Source: Streptomyces sp. V4I2
GTDB lineage: Bacteria; Actinomycetota; Actinomycetes; Streptomycetales; Streptomycetaceae
Assembly: GCF_030817655.1 (NCBI RefSeq)
Contig: NZ_JAUSZM010000003.1
Location: forward strand, 2,356,001 to 2,420,000
Length of the DNA stretch: 64,000 bases
Reading direction: 5' to 3'
Shown: positions 1 to 8,768 of the stretch, piece after piece
Layout of the letters: each line of letters starts with the position of its first letter
Numbering within the stretch: the first letter of the stretch is position 1
The notes under the pieces: model-generated
Told to the model about the DNA's origin: nothing
Seen by the model: only the letters and a program-made list of their open reading frames with translations
Database searches by the model: none
Translations under genes and position numbers: made by a program

Positions 1-303
1 CTCGTGCACGGCCCGCGCCAGTTCCTGGCCGAGGCGGCGGGCGGACAGGCCGGCGGGCAGGGGCGCGAGGCCGGTCAGCGCGTCGACGGTGAGGGCGCCG
101 TCGGCCGCCAGCGGTACGCCGTGTTCCCGGACCAGGCGGGTCAGTTCGCGTTCGAAGGCGACCGAGACATGCTCGGGGTCGGCGCGGAAGCCGTCGAGCA
201 CCAGCTCCCCGATGTCCACGCGTATCGCCGAGGGCGCCTTGGTGCCACCGTTCCCGCTGTTCCCGCCGTTCCCGCCGTTCCCGCCCATCCGCTTCACACC
301 CAT
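1..303 (-). CDS. eCIS-associated small protein, 5' part only
   Basis: This is the first 101 codons of a gene that runs off the left edge of the window. The ATG at 303 overlaps the stop of the AAA+ ATPase gene by 10 bases, so the two are probably translated together. The N-terminus holds Gly-Gly-Asn repeats encoded by 9-base tandem repeats, followed by a segment with VDIGELVLDGF and alternating acidic and basic helices. Small proteins of this kind follow the ATPase in actinobacterial contractile injection loci; their role is not known to me. Assignment to the eCIS locus rests on position and on the general look of the protein. A second ATG at 288 is an alternative start. Confidence 0.6.
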   Translation of the reverse strand, partial: MGVKRMGGNGGNGGNSGNGGTKAPSAIRVDIGELVLDGFRADPEHVSVAFERELTRLVREHGVPLAADGALTVDALTGLAPLPAGLSARRLGQELARAVHE

Positions 304-2312
304 CCCCGGACCTCCGTCGGCGTCAGGGAGCGCTCCAGCTTCAGATACTCCGTGCGGGCCGCCGCGAGCATGTGCCGCATCTGGAGGCGATCGCCCTCCT
401 CGGCGGCCAGGAACGCGCCGGACAGCGCGATGTTGCGGATCGAGCCGCCCGCGACGGTGAGCCGGGCCAGCAGCGCGGGGTCGATGTCCTTCACGGGTGC
501 CTGGGGCGGCAGCACCCGGCGCCAGATCTCCGCGCGTTCGTCCTCCGCCGGGAAGGGGAAGTCGACGACGAAGCGGATGCGGCGCAGGAAGGCCGTGTCG
601 AGGGCCTTCTTCATGTTGGTGGTGAGGATGGCGAGGCCCCGGTAGGCCTCCATCCGCATCAGCAGGTAGCTGACCTCCAGGTTGGCGTACCGGTCGTGGC
701 TGTCCTTGACCTCGCTGCGCTTGCCGAAGAGGGCGTCGGCCTCGTCGAACAGGAGCAGCGCGCCGCCGCGTTCGGCGGCGTCGAAGACGCGGCGGAGGTT
801 CTTCTCCGTCTCGCCGATGTACTTGCTCACGACCTGCGAGAGGTCGATGACGAACAGGTCGAGGCCCAGTTCCTTCGCCATCACCTCGGCGGCCAGCGTC
901 TTGCCGGTGCCGGAGCCGCCCGCGAACATCGCGGTGACGCCGAGACCGCGGCGCAGGGTCGCCGCGAATCCCCACTCCTGGTGGACGGTCGCCCGCTGCC
1001 GGACATGCGCGACGATCTCGCGCAGCACGCTGGTCTGCCGCTCGTGCAGGACGAGGTCGTCCCAGCCGGCCTGAGGTTCGATGCGGCGGCCCAGCTCGTC
1101 CATGCCGATGCGGGCCTCCTCCAGCCCGGCCCGCCAGGCGAGTTGGGCGGGGTCGAGCCGGTCCTCGTACGGCAGCCGGCGGCGCACGGTGGCGGCCGCG
1201 GACCGTACGACGTGCGGTGGCAGCTGGAACTGGGCGATCAGGGACCGGAGTTCGGTGTCGTCCATGTCCGCGACGGGGTGGAACGCGTCGGACCACAGGG
1301 CGAGTTGCTCCTCGTCGTCGAGACGGGGCACGGACACCCGCGCGCCGTGCGGGCGGTCCGTACGCAGCGGGTCCTCGCTCGACACCACGACGGGTACGGC
1401 GGCCCCGGCCAGGAACGCCTCGGCCGCCGCCCGCTGGTCACGGTCCAGTTCACCCGCCTCCAGCAGCAGCGCGGCGGGCAGCAGGATCGCCTCGCGCTGC
1501 CACAGCCGGGCGAGCGCGTCCCGTTCGGCGGGGTCCGCCGGGACGTCCTCGGCACCCATCGCGTACATCCCGAGCCCGGACCGGGCGGCCGCCGCGGCGG
1601 CGATGTCGGCGCGGCTGCGCAGGTCCCCGCCGGTCACCTCGACCACCGGCACGTCGCTCCCCGTCACCCATCCCTCGGCGACCCGGCTCGCGGCCAGGTC
1701 GTACGACGGCGGCAGGCGGTCCGGCGCGGGGGAGCGGCGCAGGCGGCCGTGCAGCCGGGCGTCCAGGTAGGGCGAGCCCAGCAGGAAGTGCAGGACGCGC
1801 TCGTCGAGCCGCAGCCGGGAGGTGGTCAGCCGTGACTCGTCGTCCAGTTCGACGATCCGCCAGCGGCGCAGCGGCGCGACGGGTGTGAGGGCGCTCCAGT
1901 GCGGCTCGGCCAGCGCGGCCAGCGCGAGCGCGAAGGTGGGGAACGCCCGCTGCGGGTCGCCCGAGGCCGCGGCGCAGCGGGCGGCGGTCGTGGGGTCCAG
2001 TTCGTCGGCGGCGGTGAGGAGGATCAGGTCGCGCTCGAAGGGGGTGAGGCCGAAGCAGGCGACCAGTGCGTCGAGCGGGTCGGCCGAGGGCTCGGTGACG
2101 GACGGGGTCGTCGGCACCGGGGCGTCGGTTCCCCGGCCGTCCTCGCCCGCCGCGTGGGCGTCGACGCGGGACAGCACACGCCGGATCTCCGCCATCAGCG
2201 CCGCGCCGCCGTCCCGCGCGCCCGCCCCGTCGGCCGTTCCCGTCGCGCCCGGCGTACCCGGCGTACCCGGCTCGTTCGTCTCCATGTCCTCACCTGCCCC
2301 CGTCGTCCCCAT
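294..2312 (-). CDS. AAA+ ATPase of contractile injection system (Cis15/Afp15-like)
   Basis: A 672-residue AAA+ ATPase. The C-terminal third carries Walker A GGSGTGKT near residue 465, Walker B LLLFDEAD near 518, a sensor-1 TTN and an arginine-rich FLRRIRF segment; the N-terminal half is the winged-helix-like region found in ATPases of eCIS loci. Afp15/Pvc15 homologues help assemble or load Afp-like particles; the exact step is debated. It starts seven bases after the DUF4255 gene and overlaps the next gene, so it is part of one operon. The ATG at 2312 is used here; an ATG at 2285 also has an AGGTGAGG sequence upstream and would remove nine residues. The N-terminal 40 residues are low-complexity Gly/Thr/Pro. 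Confidence 0.9.
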   Translation of the reverse strand: MGTTGAGEDMETNEPGTPGTPGATGTADGAGARDGGAALMAEIRRVLSRVDAHAAGEDGRGTDAPVPTTPSVTEPSADPLDALVACFGLTPFERDLILLTAADELDPTTAARCAAASGDPQRAFPTFALALAALAEPHWSALTPVAPLRRWRIVELDDESRLTTSRLRLDERVLHFLLGSPYLDARLHGRLRRSPAPDRLPPSYDLAASRVAEGWVTGSDVPVVEVTGGDLRSRADIAAAAAARSGLGMYAMGAEDVPADPAERDALARLWQREAILLPAALLLEAGELDRDQRAAAEAFLAGAAVPVVVSSEDPLRTDRPHGARVSVPRLDDEEQLALWSDAFHPVADMDDTELRSLIAQFQLPPHVVRSAAATVRRRLPYEDRLDPAQLAWRAGLEEARIGMDELGRRIEPQAGWDDLVLHERQTSVLREIVAHVRQRATVHQEWGFAATLRRGLGVTAMFAGGSGTGKTLAAEVMAKELGLDLFVIDLSQVVSKYIGETEKNLRRVFDAAERGGALLLFDEADALFGKRSEVKDSHDRYANLEVSYLLMRMEAYRGLAILTTNMKKALDTAFLRRIRFVVDFPFPAEDERAEIWRRVLPPQAPVKDIDPALLARLTVAGGSIRNIALSGAFLAAEEGDRLQMRHMLAAARTEYLKLERSLTPTEVRGWV

Positions 2313-2318
2313 CCGGTC

Positions 2319-3185
2319 TCAGTTCTCCGTGCCTTCGCCGTCGGCCCGGCGACCGCTGCGCTTGCGGGGTTCCGGCTGCGCGGACCTGCCCGCCTGGGCG
2401 GCCTTCCGGGTCCGGGCGGCCGGCGCCTTGGCCACCGTCTTGGCCACCGTCTTGGCCGCAGACTTCGCAGGGGCTTTCACGGCCTGCTTGGCAGAAGTAG
2501 AAGCAGAAGCAGGCGCGGGCTCGGACGCGGGCTCGGGCGTCGAGACGGGATCCTCGGTCTCCGCCTCCTGGACCGGCGCCACGAACGGCACCACCCGCAC
2601 GTCGGACCGTTCCACCGGCTTCGCCGGCACCGGCGTCTGGCGGCCGTCGATGAAGACGAGGGCCGCCTGGTAGACCACGGACAGCGAGTACGGGGTCTGG
2701 TGGAGCATCCCCCAGAGCTTCGACGTCTCGTCGATGTCCATCACCGTCGGCGTGAACCGCACGCGCTGTGCCGCCTCGGCGAGGTCGCTCCCGGCCAGGT
2801 AGGGCCGCTCACCGGCCTGTTCGACGACGTCCTTCGGCAGGATCGGTGTCTCGTGCAGGGTGCGCACCACGGAGCCGATCAGCCGTTGCCCGACCAGTTC
2901 CGTCTCCTCGCCGTACGCGCTGATCAGGTAGTGCAGGTCGAGTGCCGCGGCGGGCCGCTTGACCAGGGTGCCGTCCGACGCGCGCGTCGGCAGGTCGTTG
3001 TTGCGCTGCGAGGTGTTGGGCGTGACCTGGTAGAGGAACACGGAGATGGTCGGCTCGGCCTGCGCGTCGGCCGGCGGTTTGCGCGGCTCGACCTTGACGG
3101 CTTCGCCGAACTCCGGCCCCACGTTGTTCTCGATCAGCAGGGCGAGGGCCTGGGTGACATGGGCGATGGCCAGTGCGTTGCTCAT
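2319..3185 (-). CDS. DUF4255 / Pvc16-type protein of contractile injection system
   Basis: A 288-residue protein whose first ~190 residues match the DUF4255 (Pvc16 N-terminal) family, the tail-terminator or cap proteins of Afp/PVC-like particles (IAHVTQALALLIENNV, FLYQVTPNTSQRNNDLP, LDLHYLISAYG). In related particles this protein closes the tube-sheath end distal to the baseplate. The last ~70 residues are an unusual Ala/Lys/Pro-rich tail with SAAKTVAKTVAKAPAARTRK, resembling histone H1-like or mycobacterial HU tails rather than the family core. The gene overlaps no neighbour but lies seven bases before the ATPase and 58 bases after the frameshifted gene, in the same operon. Confidence 0.88.
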   Translation of the reverse strand: MSNALAIAHVTQALALLIENNVGPEFGEAVKVEPRKPPADAQAEPTISVFLYQVTPNTSQRNNDLPTRASDGTLVKRPAAALDLHYLISAYGEETELVGQRLIGSVVRTLHETPILPKDVVEQAGERPYLAGSDLAEAAQRVRFTPTVMDIDETSKLWGMLHQTPYSLSVVYQAALVFIDGRQTPVPAKPVERSDVRVVPFVAPVQEAETEDPVSTPEPASEPAPASASTSAKQAVKAPAKSAAKTVAKTVAKAPAARTRKAAQAGRSAQPEPRKRSGRRADGEGTEN

Positions 3186-3243
3186 GACGTCAGTCCCTCG
3201 GTTCCATCCAGCCGAATTCGTCCCACTGCTGCCTGTGCGCGGC

Positions 3244-3994
3244 TCACTCGCGCCCCCGTGCCAGGTACTCCGCGAGGCTCACGGTCGCCCCCGCACGCCC
3301 CGCCTGCGGCGTCCGCCGCTGCCGCGCGCCGCCGGACGGCGACCCGGCCGCCGTCACTTCCAGCCGCCCGATCTGCACCTGCACCACCTGCTCGGCCGCC
3401 CGCGCGGGTCGCCGGGCCGCGGCCTGGCGTACGGCGTCCCGTGCTGCCGTCGTGTCCGCGGCGGCGGGGCGCAGCGCCGCGGACACGACGGCGGGGGAAG
3501 GCGGCGTCCGCACCCGGGAGGGTGGGCACGGACGCCGCGGGCCGGTCGGTACCCCGGTCGGAGCGCCCTTGTCCCTCCGCGCGCCGCCCGGCGGCGGAGG
3601 GCACCTGCCGCGGTGCGAGGGGCGCGGCGGGCCGCAGCAGGGGGATCTCCGGGGCGGCCTGCGCGGCCGGGCGCGAGGCCGGTTCGGCGGGCGCCCGTTC
3701 GGTGCGTACGACGGTCCGCTCCCGTTCCGTGTACACCCGGGCCTCGCCGGACGCGGCCGGGCGCGGCGCGTCCGGCGGCGGCAGGACCGTCGGCGTGGTG
3801 GAGGGCCACAACAGCCCGTCCTCGTCCGGCGTCGCCGCCTGGGCCCGTACCGCCTCGACCCGTTCGAAGGGGCCGGGCAGCCGGGGCCGCACCCGCCCGG
3901 CGCCGGGGCGCGGGGCGGTGGCCGGTGCGGCGTGCCGGGCGATCAGCCGGTCGAGGAAGTCGGGCCCCGACAGCTCGGCAGAGGTGTCAGACAT
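3244..3994 (-). pseudogene. eCIS hypothetical protein interrupted by a +1 frameshift
   Basis: A gene of 751 bases that is open only if one frame change is allowed. The first part (ATG at 3994, overlapping the upstream stop by 8 bases) reads MSDTSAELSGPDFLDRLIAR, then a long Pro/Ala/Arg-rich linker. Near 3510-3520 the strong third-position G/C pattern moves by one base, and the downstream frame reads VVQVQIGRLEVTA followed by SLAEYLARGRE and a TGA at 3244. That C-terminus is a conserved ending of linker proteins in Streptomyces eCIS operons. Removing one G from the GGG at about 3511-3513 would join the two parts (LPVRTPPSPAVV). It may be a real mutation or an assembly error. Function unknown. 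Confidence 0.7.
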
Positions 3995-4730
3995 CCGCAC
4001 ACAGCTCCAGGTAGTAGCGGCGCCGCAGCGGGCTGAGCGCCAGGATCTCCGGCTCGCTCCAGCCGTACGCGGTGGCGAGCAGATGGACGTCGAGGAGCAC
4101 GTCGCGTGCCCAGGCGTCCAGTTCGGTCCACAGGTAGGAGGCGATGTCGAGCTCGGCCCGGGTGGCCTGCCCGCACTCGGGGCAGGCCACGTTGAGCGTG
4201 AGGTCGGCGCCCGGATCGGCCGCCTCGACGGCCTCGGCGATCCGGCGCTGCACGGCTGCGGGCAACTCCCCCGCCGCCGGCTCCCCGGCCGGCACCGCGC
4301 TCCCGTGGTGCGTCGCCGAGACCAGGCACCGCGCGAGCAGCGCCGTACGCGGGTCCGCGGCACGGGCCACCGCCGCCAGGTCGGCGATACCGGGCAGCCT
4401 GAACTCGACGTTCCAGCCGTCCTGTTGAACCCGCACGACGTGTTCGCCGCGCCCGCCGAGCGAACCGGCCAGCTGCCCGGCGTCCAGCTCGAACTCCATG
4501 TCCGCGCCGCACGCCGCGCACTCCAGCCGTACCTGCATCCGCTCGCCGAACAGCGCCCGGCGCAGCGCGAACAAGTCCGCCTCGCGCTCGCCGACGGGCA
4601 CCGAGGGCAGCCGTCCGGCATCGACGTCGGGCCGGGCCGCACGGTGCAGCAGCAGCGCGCGCCCGACCGGTGCCTCGGCCAGTCCCGACTCCCAGGCGGC
4701 CAGCAGTTCGGCCGCCCCGGTGATCGCCAT
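3987..4730 (-). CDS. eCIS zinc-ribbon protein (possible T4-type baseplate hub chaperone)
   Basis: A 247-residue protein with two CxxC pairs, CAACG near residue 75 and CPECG near 185, which could form one zinc site. Its ending, LSPLRRRYYLELCADV, is typical of proteins annotated as T4-family baseplate hub assembly chaperones in phage-like clusters. It lies between the tube gene (32 bases upstream) and the frameshifted linker gene, which starts before this gene ends. In eCIS loci a protein of this type usually follows the tube genes. I am confident of the locus and the cysteine motifs, less so of the chaperone role. Confidence 0.7.
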   Translation of the reverse strand: MAITGAAELLAAWESGLAEAPVGRALLLHRAARPDVDAGRLPSVPVGEREADLFALRRALFGERMQVRLECAACGADMEFELDAGQLAGSLGGRGEHVVRVQQDGWNVEFRLPGIADLAAVARAADPRTALLARCLVSATHHGSAVPAGEPAAGELPAAVQRRIAEAVEAADPGADLTLNVACPECGQATRAELDIASYLWTELDAWARDVLLDVHLLATAYGWSEPEILALSPLRRRYYLELCADV

Positions 4731-4762
4731 GTCCTCCCCCGATCCGATCGACTACGCCCGGT

Positions 4763-5287
4763 TCATGCCGGGTTGAGGAACGACGGTTCCTCCGGTTCGG
4801 GCACCTCGTAGTCCCGCTCCCAGCCCTCGCACTCGAGCTTCAGCGACTGGATGGCCACCGCGTTGGCGTTGGCGTCGAGTTCGCCGAGGACCTGGTACTC
4901 GCTGGGCCAGGTCCGGTAGAGCTTGTGCGAGACGGCGACCTGTCCGGCCTCGTTGAGGACCTGGATCACGAGGTCCTTGCGGAAGTCGGCCAGGGACACC
5001 TCGGAGCCGAGCCCCGCGCCGACCTGCCAGACCTTGTTGGCCCAGCGGTCGAACTCGGGGTCGTGGGTGACGCCGCGCTCCAGGGTGACGCCCTCGAACT
5101 CGGAGCGGCCCGGCGACTTGCGCGGGGAGGAGGGGTCGCCGCCGTGGCGGTGCTTGACGACCTCCGTGGTCCGCTTCAGCGGACTGATCTTGCTGATGCC
5201 GGCGACCGTACGACCGTCCCACAGGACCAGGAACTTGAAGTTCTTGTAGGGGTCGAATCGATGCGCGTTGACCGTGAACTCAGCCAT
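4763..5287 (-). CDS. eCIS inner tube protein (Cis1, gp19-like)
   Basis: A 174-residue phage tail tube protein of the T4 gp19-like family. The sequence has the standard features: N-terminal FDPYKNFKFLVLWDG, the KISPLKRTTEVVKHRHGGD loop, FEGVTLERGVTHDPEFDRWA, and an SLKLECEGWERD ending. Stacked hexamers of such proteins form the inner tube that the contracting sheath drives forward. It follows the sheath gene by 46 bases with a GAAGGAAT ribosome-binding sequence, the normal sheath-tube order. Length is normal for the family. Confidence 0.93.
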   Translation of the reverse strand: MAEFTVNAHRFDPYKNFKFLVLWDGRTVAGISKISPLKRTTEVVKHRHGGDPSSPRKSPGRSEFEGVTLERGVTHDPEFDRWANKVWQVGAGLGSEVSLADFRKDLVIQVLNEAGQVAVSHKLYRTWPSEYQVLGELDANANAVAIQSLKLECEGWERDYEVPEPEEPSFLNPA

Positions 5288-5333
5288 CGGATTCCTTCAG
5301 CTTTCCATGATTCTGCGGCGTCGGGGGTGGCCC

Positions 5334-7199
5334 CTAGAGCGCGAACTGGCCCGACGTCTGCTGGATCTTGACGACGACGAACTCGGCCGGCCGGACCGGC
5401 GCGATGCCCACCAGGACGTTGACGACGCCGTTCGCGACGTCCTCGTCGGTCGTGGTCTCGTGGTCGCACTTGACGAAGTACGCCTCGCGCGGGGTGCTGC
5501 CCTTGAAGGCGCCCTGGCGGAACAGCGTGTGCAGGTACGAGGAGGCGCCGAGCCGGATCTGCTGCCACAGGCTCTCGTCGTTGGGCTCGAACACGACCCA
5601 CTGCAGGCCGCGTTGGAGGCTCTCCTCGACGTGCAGCGCGAGCCGCCGCACGGGCACGTACTTCCACTCGCTGTCGAGCGCGTCGGAGCCTTCGAGGGTG
5701 CGGGCGCCCCACACCAGCGGCCCGGTCACCGGGAAGGTCCGCAGGCAGTTGACGCCGAGCGGGTTGAGCAGCCCGGTCTCGCGGTCGGTCAGGTCGACGG
5801 TGAGCGAGTGCACGCCCGCGAGCCGCGCCTCGGTGCCGGCCGGCGCCTTCCACACGCCGCGCTCGGAGTCGGTGCGCGCGATGACGCCCGCGACCGCGCC
5901 GGACGGCGGGAAGGAGCGCAGCCGCCCGGTGAGCGGGTCGGTGAGCTGCAGGTGCGGGAAGTACAGGCCCGCGTGGTTGCCGCGGACGGCGTCGAAGGCC
6001 GAGAGGCCGGCCCGTGCCGTGTCGACGCTCACCCAGGTGCTGGGCGCGTCGACCAGCAGGAAGATCCGTCGCTCCTGGCACAGCCGCTGGGCCGCCGAGA
6101 CGACCGTGAGCATGTCCTCGGTCTTCTCGTACGAGGCGAGTTCGGGCAGCGCCAGCAGGTTGACGTCGGCGACGCCGCGCAGGGCCTGGATGCCGGTCTT
6201 GTCGGCCTCGGAGCCGATGAGGTCACGCGGTCCGGGCGCCTCGCCGTCCTCGCCGCCCTCCAGCGGGAAGACCGGCGGGTTGACCGAGGCCTCCAGGCCC
6301 AGGTCGTTGGCGCACTCGCCGACGAAGCGGACGACGTCCTCGGGGTCGGTGGAGCCCGCGACGACCTGGACGCGCCGGCCGAAGGCGGTGACCTCGGCGC
6401 CCGCGAAGGCGTGCTTGCCCGGGGCGTCGGGCAGCGCCCGCAGCTTGCGTTCGAGCAGTAGCGCCAACTCGGCCACGCTGGAGGGGGATTCCCCGTCGCA
6501 GTCGGGGTCGTAGAGGGTGAACTCGCGCTCCACGTCGCCGATCTTGACGGTCAGGTCGACGGCCAGATCGGGCAGTTCGTGCCCGAACGGCTTGGAGACG
6601 GTGCCGGACGGGTCGGGGCGCCCCTCGCCGACGGCCTCGACGCGGATGAGCCGCGACCCCGCGTTGATCACGGTCGGCGCGTACCGCCCGTTCGAGGCGT
6701 CCATGGACAGCCCGGTGAAGCTCTCGCGGGCGTCGCCCTTGGCGTCGTAGACCCGCAGGTTGAAGGTCGCGTCGGGGTCGGGGGTGTCGTAGTCGACGGC
6801 GACGCGCAGGCCGTTGCCCCACACGCCGGGTTCCTTGGCGTGGACCTCGAGCACACGGCTCTCGCTGTGGCCCTCGGTGGACTCCAGGACGACGCAGGCG
6901 GCCTTGCCGCTGCCGGCCTTGGCCACCCGGACGATCACGGCGACGGTGCCGCCGTTGCCGAAGAACTGGTGCACCGCGTAGGCGAGGGCACTCTTCGAGC
7001 CGAGCCCGCCGAAGCGCCGCTCGAACTCGGTGAAGCCGGTGACGCGCACCGGCTCGTTCAGCGGACCCCGCCGGGTGTGTCCCACGAAGGCGGTCACCGA
7101 CGTGGTCACGGCGGAGATGGTGCGGGTGCTGCTGGGAAGCTCTTCGACATAGACGCCGGGATACGTCGGCCTGGCGGCGTTCACTGCATTCGTCGGCAT
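5334..7199 (-). CDS. eCIS contractile sheath protein (Cis2)
   Basis: A 621-residue phage tail sheath protein. The N-terminus YPGVYVEELPSSTRTI and VTAFVGHTRRGP is the sheath linker strand and first domain; the C-terminus (LQWVVFEPNDESLWQQI, GSTPREAYFVKCD, PAEFVVVKI) is the conserved sheath C-domain that forms the contractile helix around the tube. The ATG at 7199 is chosen because it has GGAGGGGGA directly upstream; the frame stays open further upstream without a good start. This is the first gene of the minus-strand eCIS operon and faces a 371-base region that should hold its promoter. Confidence 0.95.
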   Translation of the reverse strand: MPTNAVNAARPTYPGVYVEELPSSTRTISAVTTSVTAFVGHTRRGPLNEPVRVTGFTEFERRFGGLGSKSALAYAVHQFFGNGGTVAVIVRVAKAGSGKAACVVLESTEGHSESRVLEVHAKEPGVWGNGLRVAVDYDTPDPDATFNLRVYDAKGDARESFTGLSMDASNGRYAPTVINAGSRLIRVEAVGEGRPDPSGTVSKPFGHELPDLAVDLTVKIGDVEREFTLYDPDCDGESPSSVAELALLLERKLRALPDAPGKHAFAGAEVTAFGRRVQVVAGSTDPEDVVRFVGECANDLGLEASVNPPVFPLEGGEDGEAPGPRDLIGSEADKTGIQALRGVADVNLLALPELASYEKTEDMLTVVSAAQRLCQERRIFLLVDAPSTWVSVDTARAGLSAFDAVRGNHAGLYFPHLQLTDPLTGRLRSFPPSGAVAGVIARTDSERGVWKAPAGTEARLAGVHSLTVDLTDRETGLLNPLGVNCLRTFPVTGPLVWGARTLEGSDALDSEWKYVPVRRLALHVEESLQRGLQWVVFEPNDESLWQQIRLGASSYLHTLFRQGAFKGSTPREAYFVKCDHETTTDEDVANGVVNVLVGIAPVRPAEFVVVKIQQTSGQFAL

Positions 7200-7570
7200 T
7201 CCCCCTCCAATCCCTTTTCGGGCACCGATCGACAGGCACCAAGAGACGGCAGAAAGGAGAGGTTTCGTCGCGGTGCAGGCGGAAGGTCCCGGGCGCGCGA
7301 AGGCGCGCCGGTCCGCGGACACCGCATCAGCTTCCCCCGTCAGTGCCCGGACGGACGGCCGCCCGGGTCAAGCGCACACGCTTGTGACTCCTGATGCTCA
7401 AGTGCTCAACCCACGGTGGAGTGCGAAGAGTTGGACAACAAGGCGTCTTCACGCCACGCCTCAGGGGGGTTCGATGGAGGGTGCCGCGCATGACTCGCAC
7501 ACGATGTGCGCGAGTCGCAACAGGTGCTTCACAGGTTTCCCACAGGCGATGTTCTAGCAGAATGGTGGTC
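7200..7570. promoter_or_regulatory. divergent intergenic region upstream of the eCIS operon and ychJ-like gene
   Basis: This 371-base stretch separates two divergent genes and no credible gene is seen in it. It must contain the eCIS promoter. An imperfect inverted repeat lies at 7492-7516 (arms GACTCGCACAC and GTGCGCGAGTC, 3-base loop, one mismatch). The part next to the sheath gene is richer in A/T than the coding DNA around it. No clear -35/-10 pair could be assigned. Confidence 0.4.
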
Positions 7571-7993
7571 ATGCCCCGACGTACCTCGCATCTCCGGTCC
7601 CAGAGCCCTTCCGCCCCTGCTCACAAGCCCTCGTGCCCTTGCGATCTTGGGGAGACGTACGCAGAGTGCTGTGGCCGATTCCACCGGGGTGAGGCCGCGG
7701 CACCGACCGCGGAATCGCTGATGCGTTCGCGCTACAGCGCTTTCGTGAAGCGCGACGAGGGATACCTGCTGCGCACCTGGCACCCCCGGACCCGGCCGCC
7801 CCGGGTCGAGTTCGACCCCGGCATGCGCTGGACCGGTCTGGAGATCCTCGCCACGAGCGAGGGATCGGCGTTCCACACCACCGGGACCGTGACCTTCCGG
7901 GCCTCGTACCGGGGCGGTTCGCTGCACGAGCGGAGCCGGTTCGAGCGGGTGGACGGCGCGTGGGTGTACGTGGACGGGACCTTCCTCGACTAG
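7571..7993 (+). CDS. YchJ family protein (UPF0225, SEC-C motif)
   Basis: A 140-residue YchJ-like protein. The SEC-C type zinc-binding motif is at the N-terminus (CPCDLGETYAECCGRFH), followed by the family core AESLMRSRYSAFVKRDEGYLLRTWHP and a C-terminal NTF2-like half (HERSRFERVDGAWVYVDG). The biochemical role of the family is unknown; SEC-C motifs in other proteins bind zinc and SecB. The ATG at 7571 gives the normal family start; no strong ribosome-binding site is visible before it. It stands alone, divergent from the eCIS operon and convergent with the GntR regulator gene. Confidence 0.9.
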   Translation: MPRRTSHLRSQSPSAPAHKPSCPCDLGETYAECCGRFHRGEAAAPTAESLMRSRYSAFVKRDEGYLLRTWHPRTRPPRVEFDPGMRWTGLEILATSEGSAFHTTGTVTFRASYRGGSLHERSRFERVDGAWVYVDGTFLD

Positions 7994-8032
7994 GCCTGTC
8001 CGGGCCCTCGACCAGGCCTGTCCCGGACCCGG

Positions 8033-8734
8033 TTACGGCGCGAGGATGTCCAGCTCCTGAAGCGCGCCCACGGTGATCTCGCGGGTCAGCGCCTCCGCGC
8101 GGACGGCGTCCCCCGCGCGGACCGCTTCCGCGACCTGGACGTGCAGGGTGACGGCGGCCGGGTCGGGGTCGTCGAACATGACCTCGTGGTGGGTGCGGCC
8201 GGCGAGCACCTCGGCGACGACGTCGCCGAGACGCGCGAACATCTCGTTGCCACAGGCGTTGAGGATGACGCGGTGGAAGGCGATGTCGTGGACCAGGTAG
8301 CCCTCGAGCTGGTGGCCTCGTGAGTGGGCCACCATGCCCAGGGCGCACTCGGTGAGTTCGGCGCACTGGTCGGCCGTGGCGTACTTGGCGGCGAGCCCCG
8401 CGGCGACCGGTTCGATCGCGGAGCGCAGGACGGTGAGGGAGCGCAGCTGGCGGGGTCGGTCGGCGCCGGCCAGGCGCCAGCGGATGACCTGAGGGTCGAA
8501 GACGTTCCACTCGTTCGCGGGACGGACCGTCACGCCCACGCGGCGGCGGGACTCGACGAGGTGCATGGACTCCAGGACGCGGACCGCCTCGCGCATCACG
8601 GAGCGTGAGACGTCGAACCTCTGGGCCAGCTCGTCGGTGCGCAGGACACTGCCGGGCGGGTAGGCGCCCGCGGTGATGGCGGGGCCGAGGGTTTCCAGTA
8701 CGCGGCCGTGCAGCCCCCGGCCCGATGTGCTCAT
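8033..8734 (-). CDS. GntR-type (FadR subfamily) regulator, probable gluconate repressor
   Basis: A 233-residue FadR-subfamily GntR regulator: N-terminal winged helix with AQRFDVSRSVMREAVRVLES near residues 35-55, then an all-helical FCD ligand domain with the metal-binding histidines HDIAFHRVILNACGN. It is transcribed away from gntK-gntP-SDR-MDR, the classical arrangement of a local repressor of gluconate use. Substrate-induced release from the gntK promoter by gluconate or its phosphate is inferred from the neighbours. The ATG at 8734 is 144 bases from the gntK start, and two short palindromes lie in between. Confidence 0.88.
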   Translation of the reverse strand: MSTSGRGLHGRVLETLGPAITAGAYPPGSVLRTDELAQRFDVSRSVMREAVRVLESMHLVESRRRVGVTVRPANEWNVFDPQVIRWRLAGADRPRQLRSLTVLRSAIEPVAAGLAAKYATADQCAELTECALGMVAHSRGHQLEGYLVHDIAFHRVILNACGNEMFARLGDVVAEVLAGRTHHEVMFDDPDPAAVTLHVQVAEAVRAGDAVRAEALTREITVGALQELDILAP

Positions 8735-8768
8735 GCACTCAGCGTACGGGGCAGATCACAGGAACAAA

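Noticed and set aside
1899..4811. A 970-codon open frame on the plus strand
   Set aside because: It is antisense to four eCIS genes, has Arg/Gly-rich composition typical of shadow frames in GC-rich DNA, and shows no recognisable domain.
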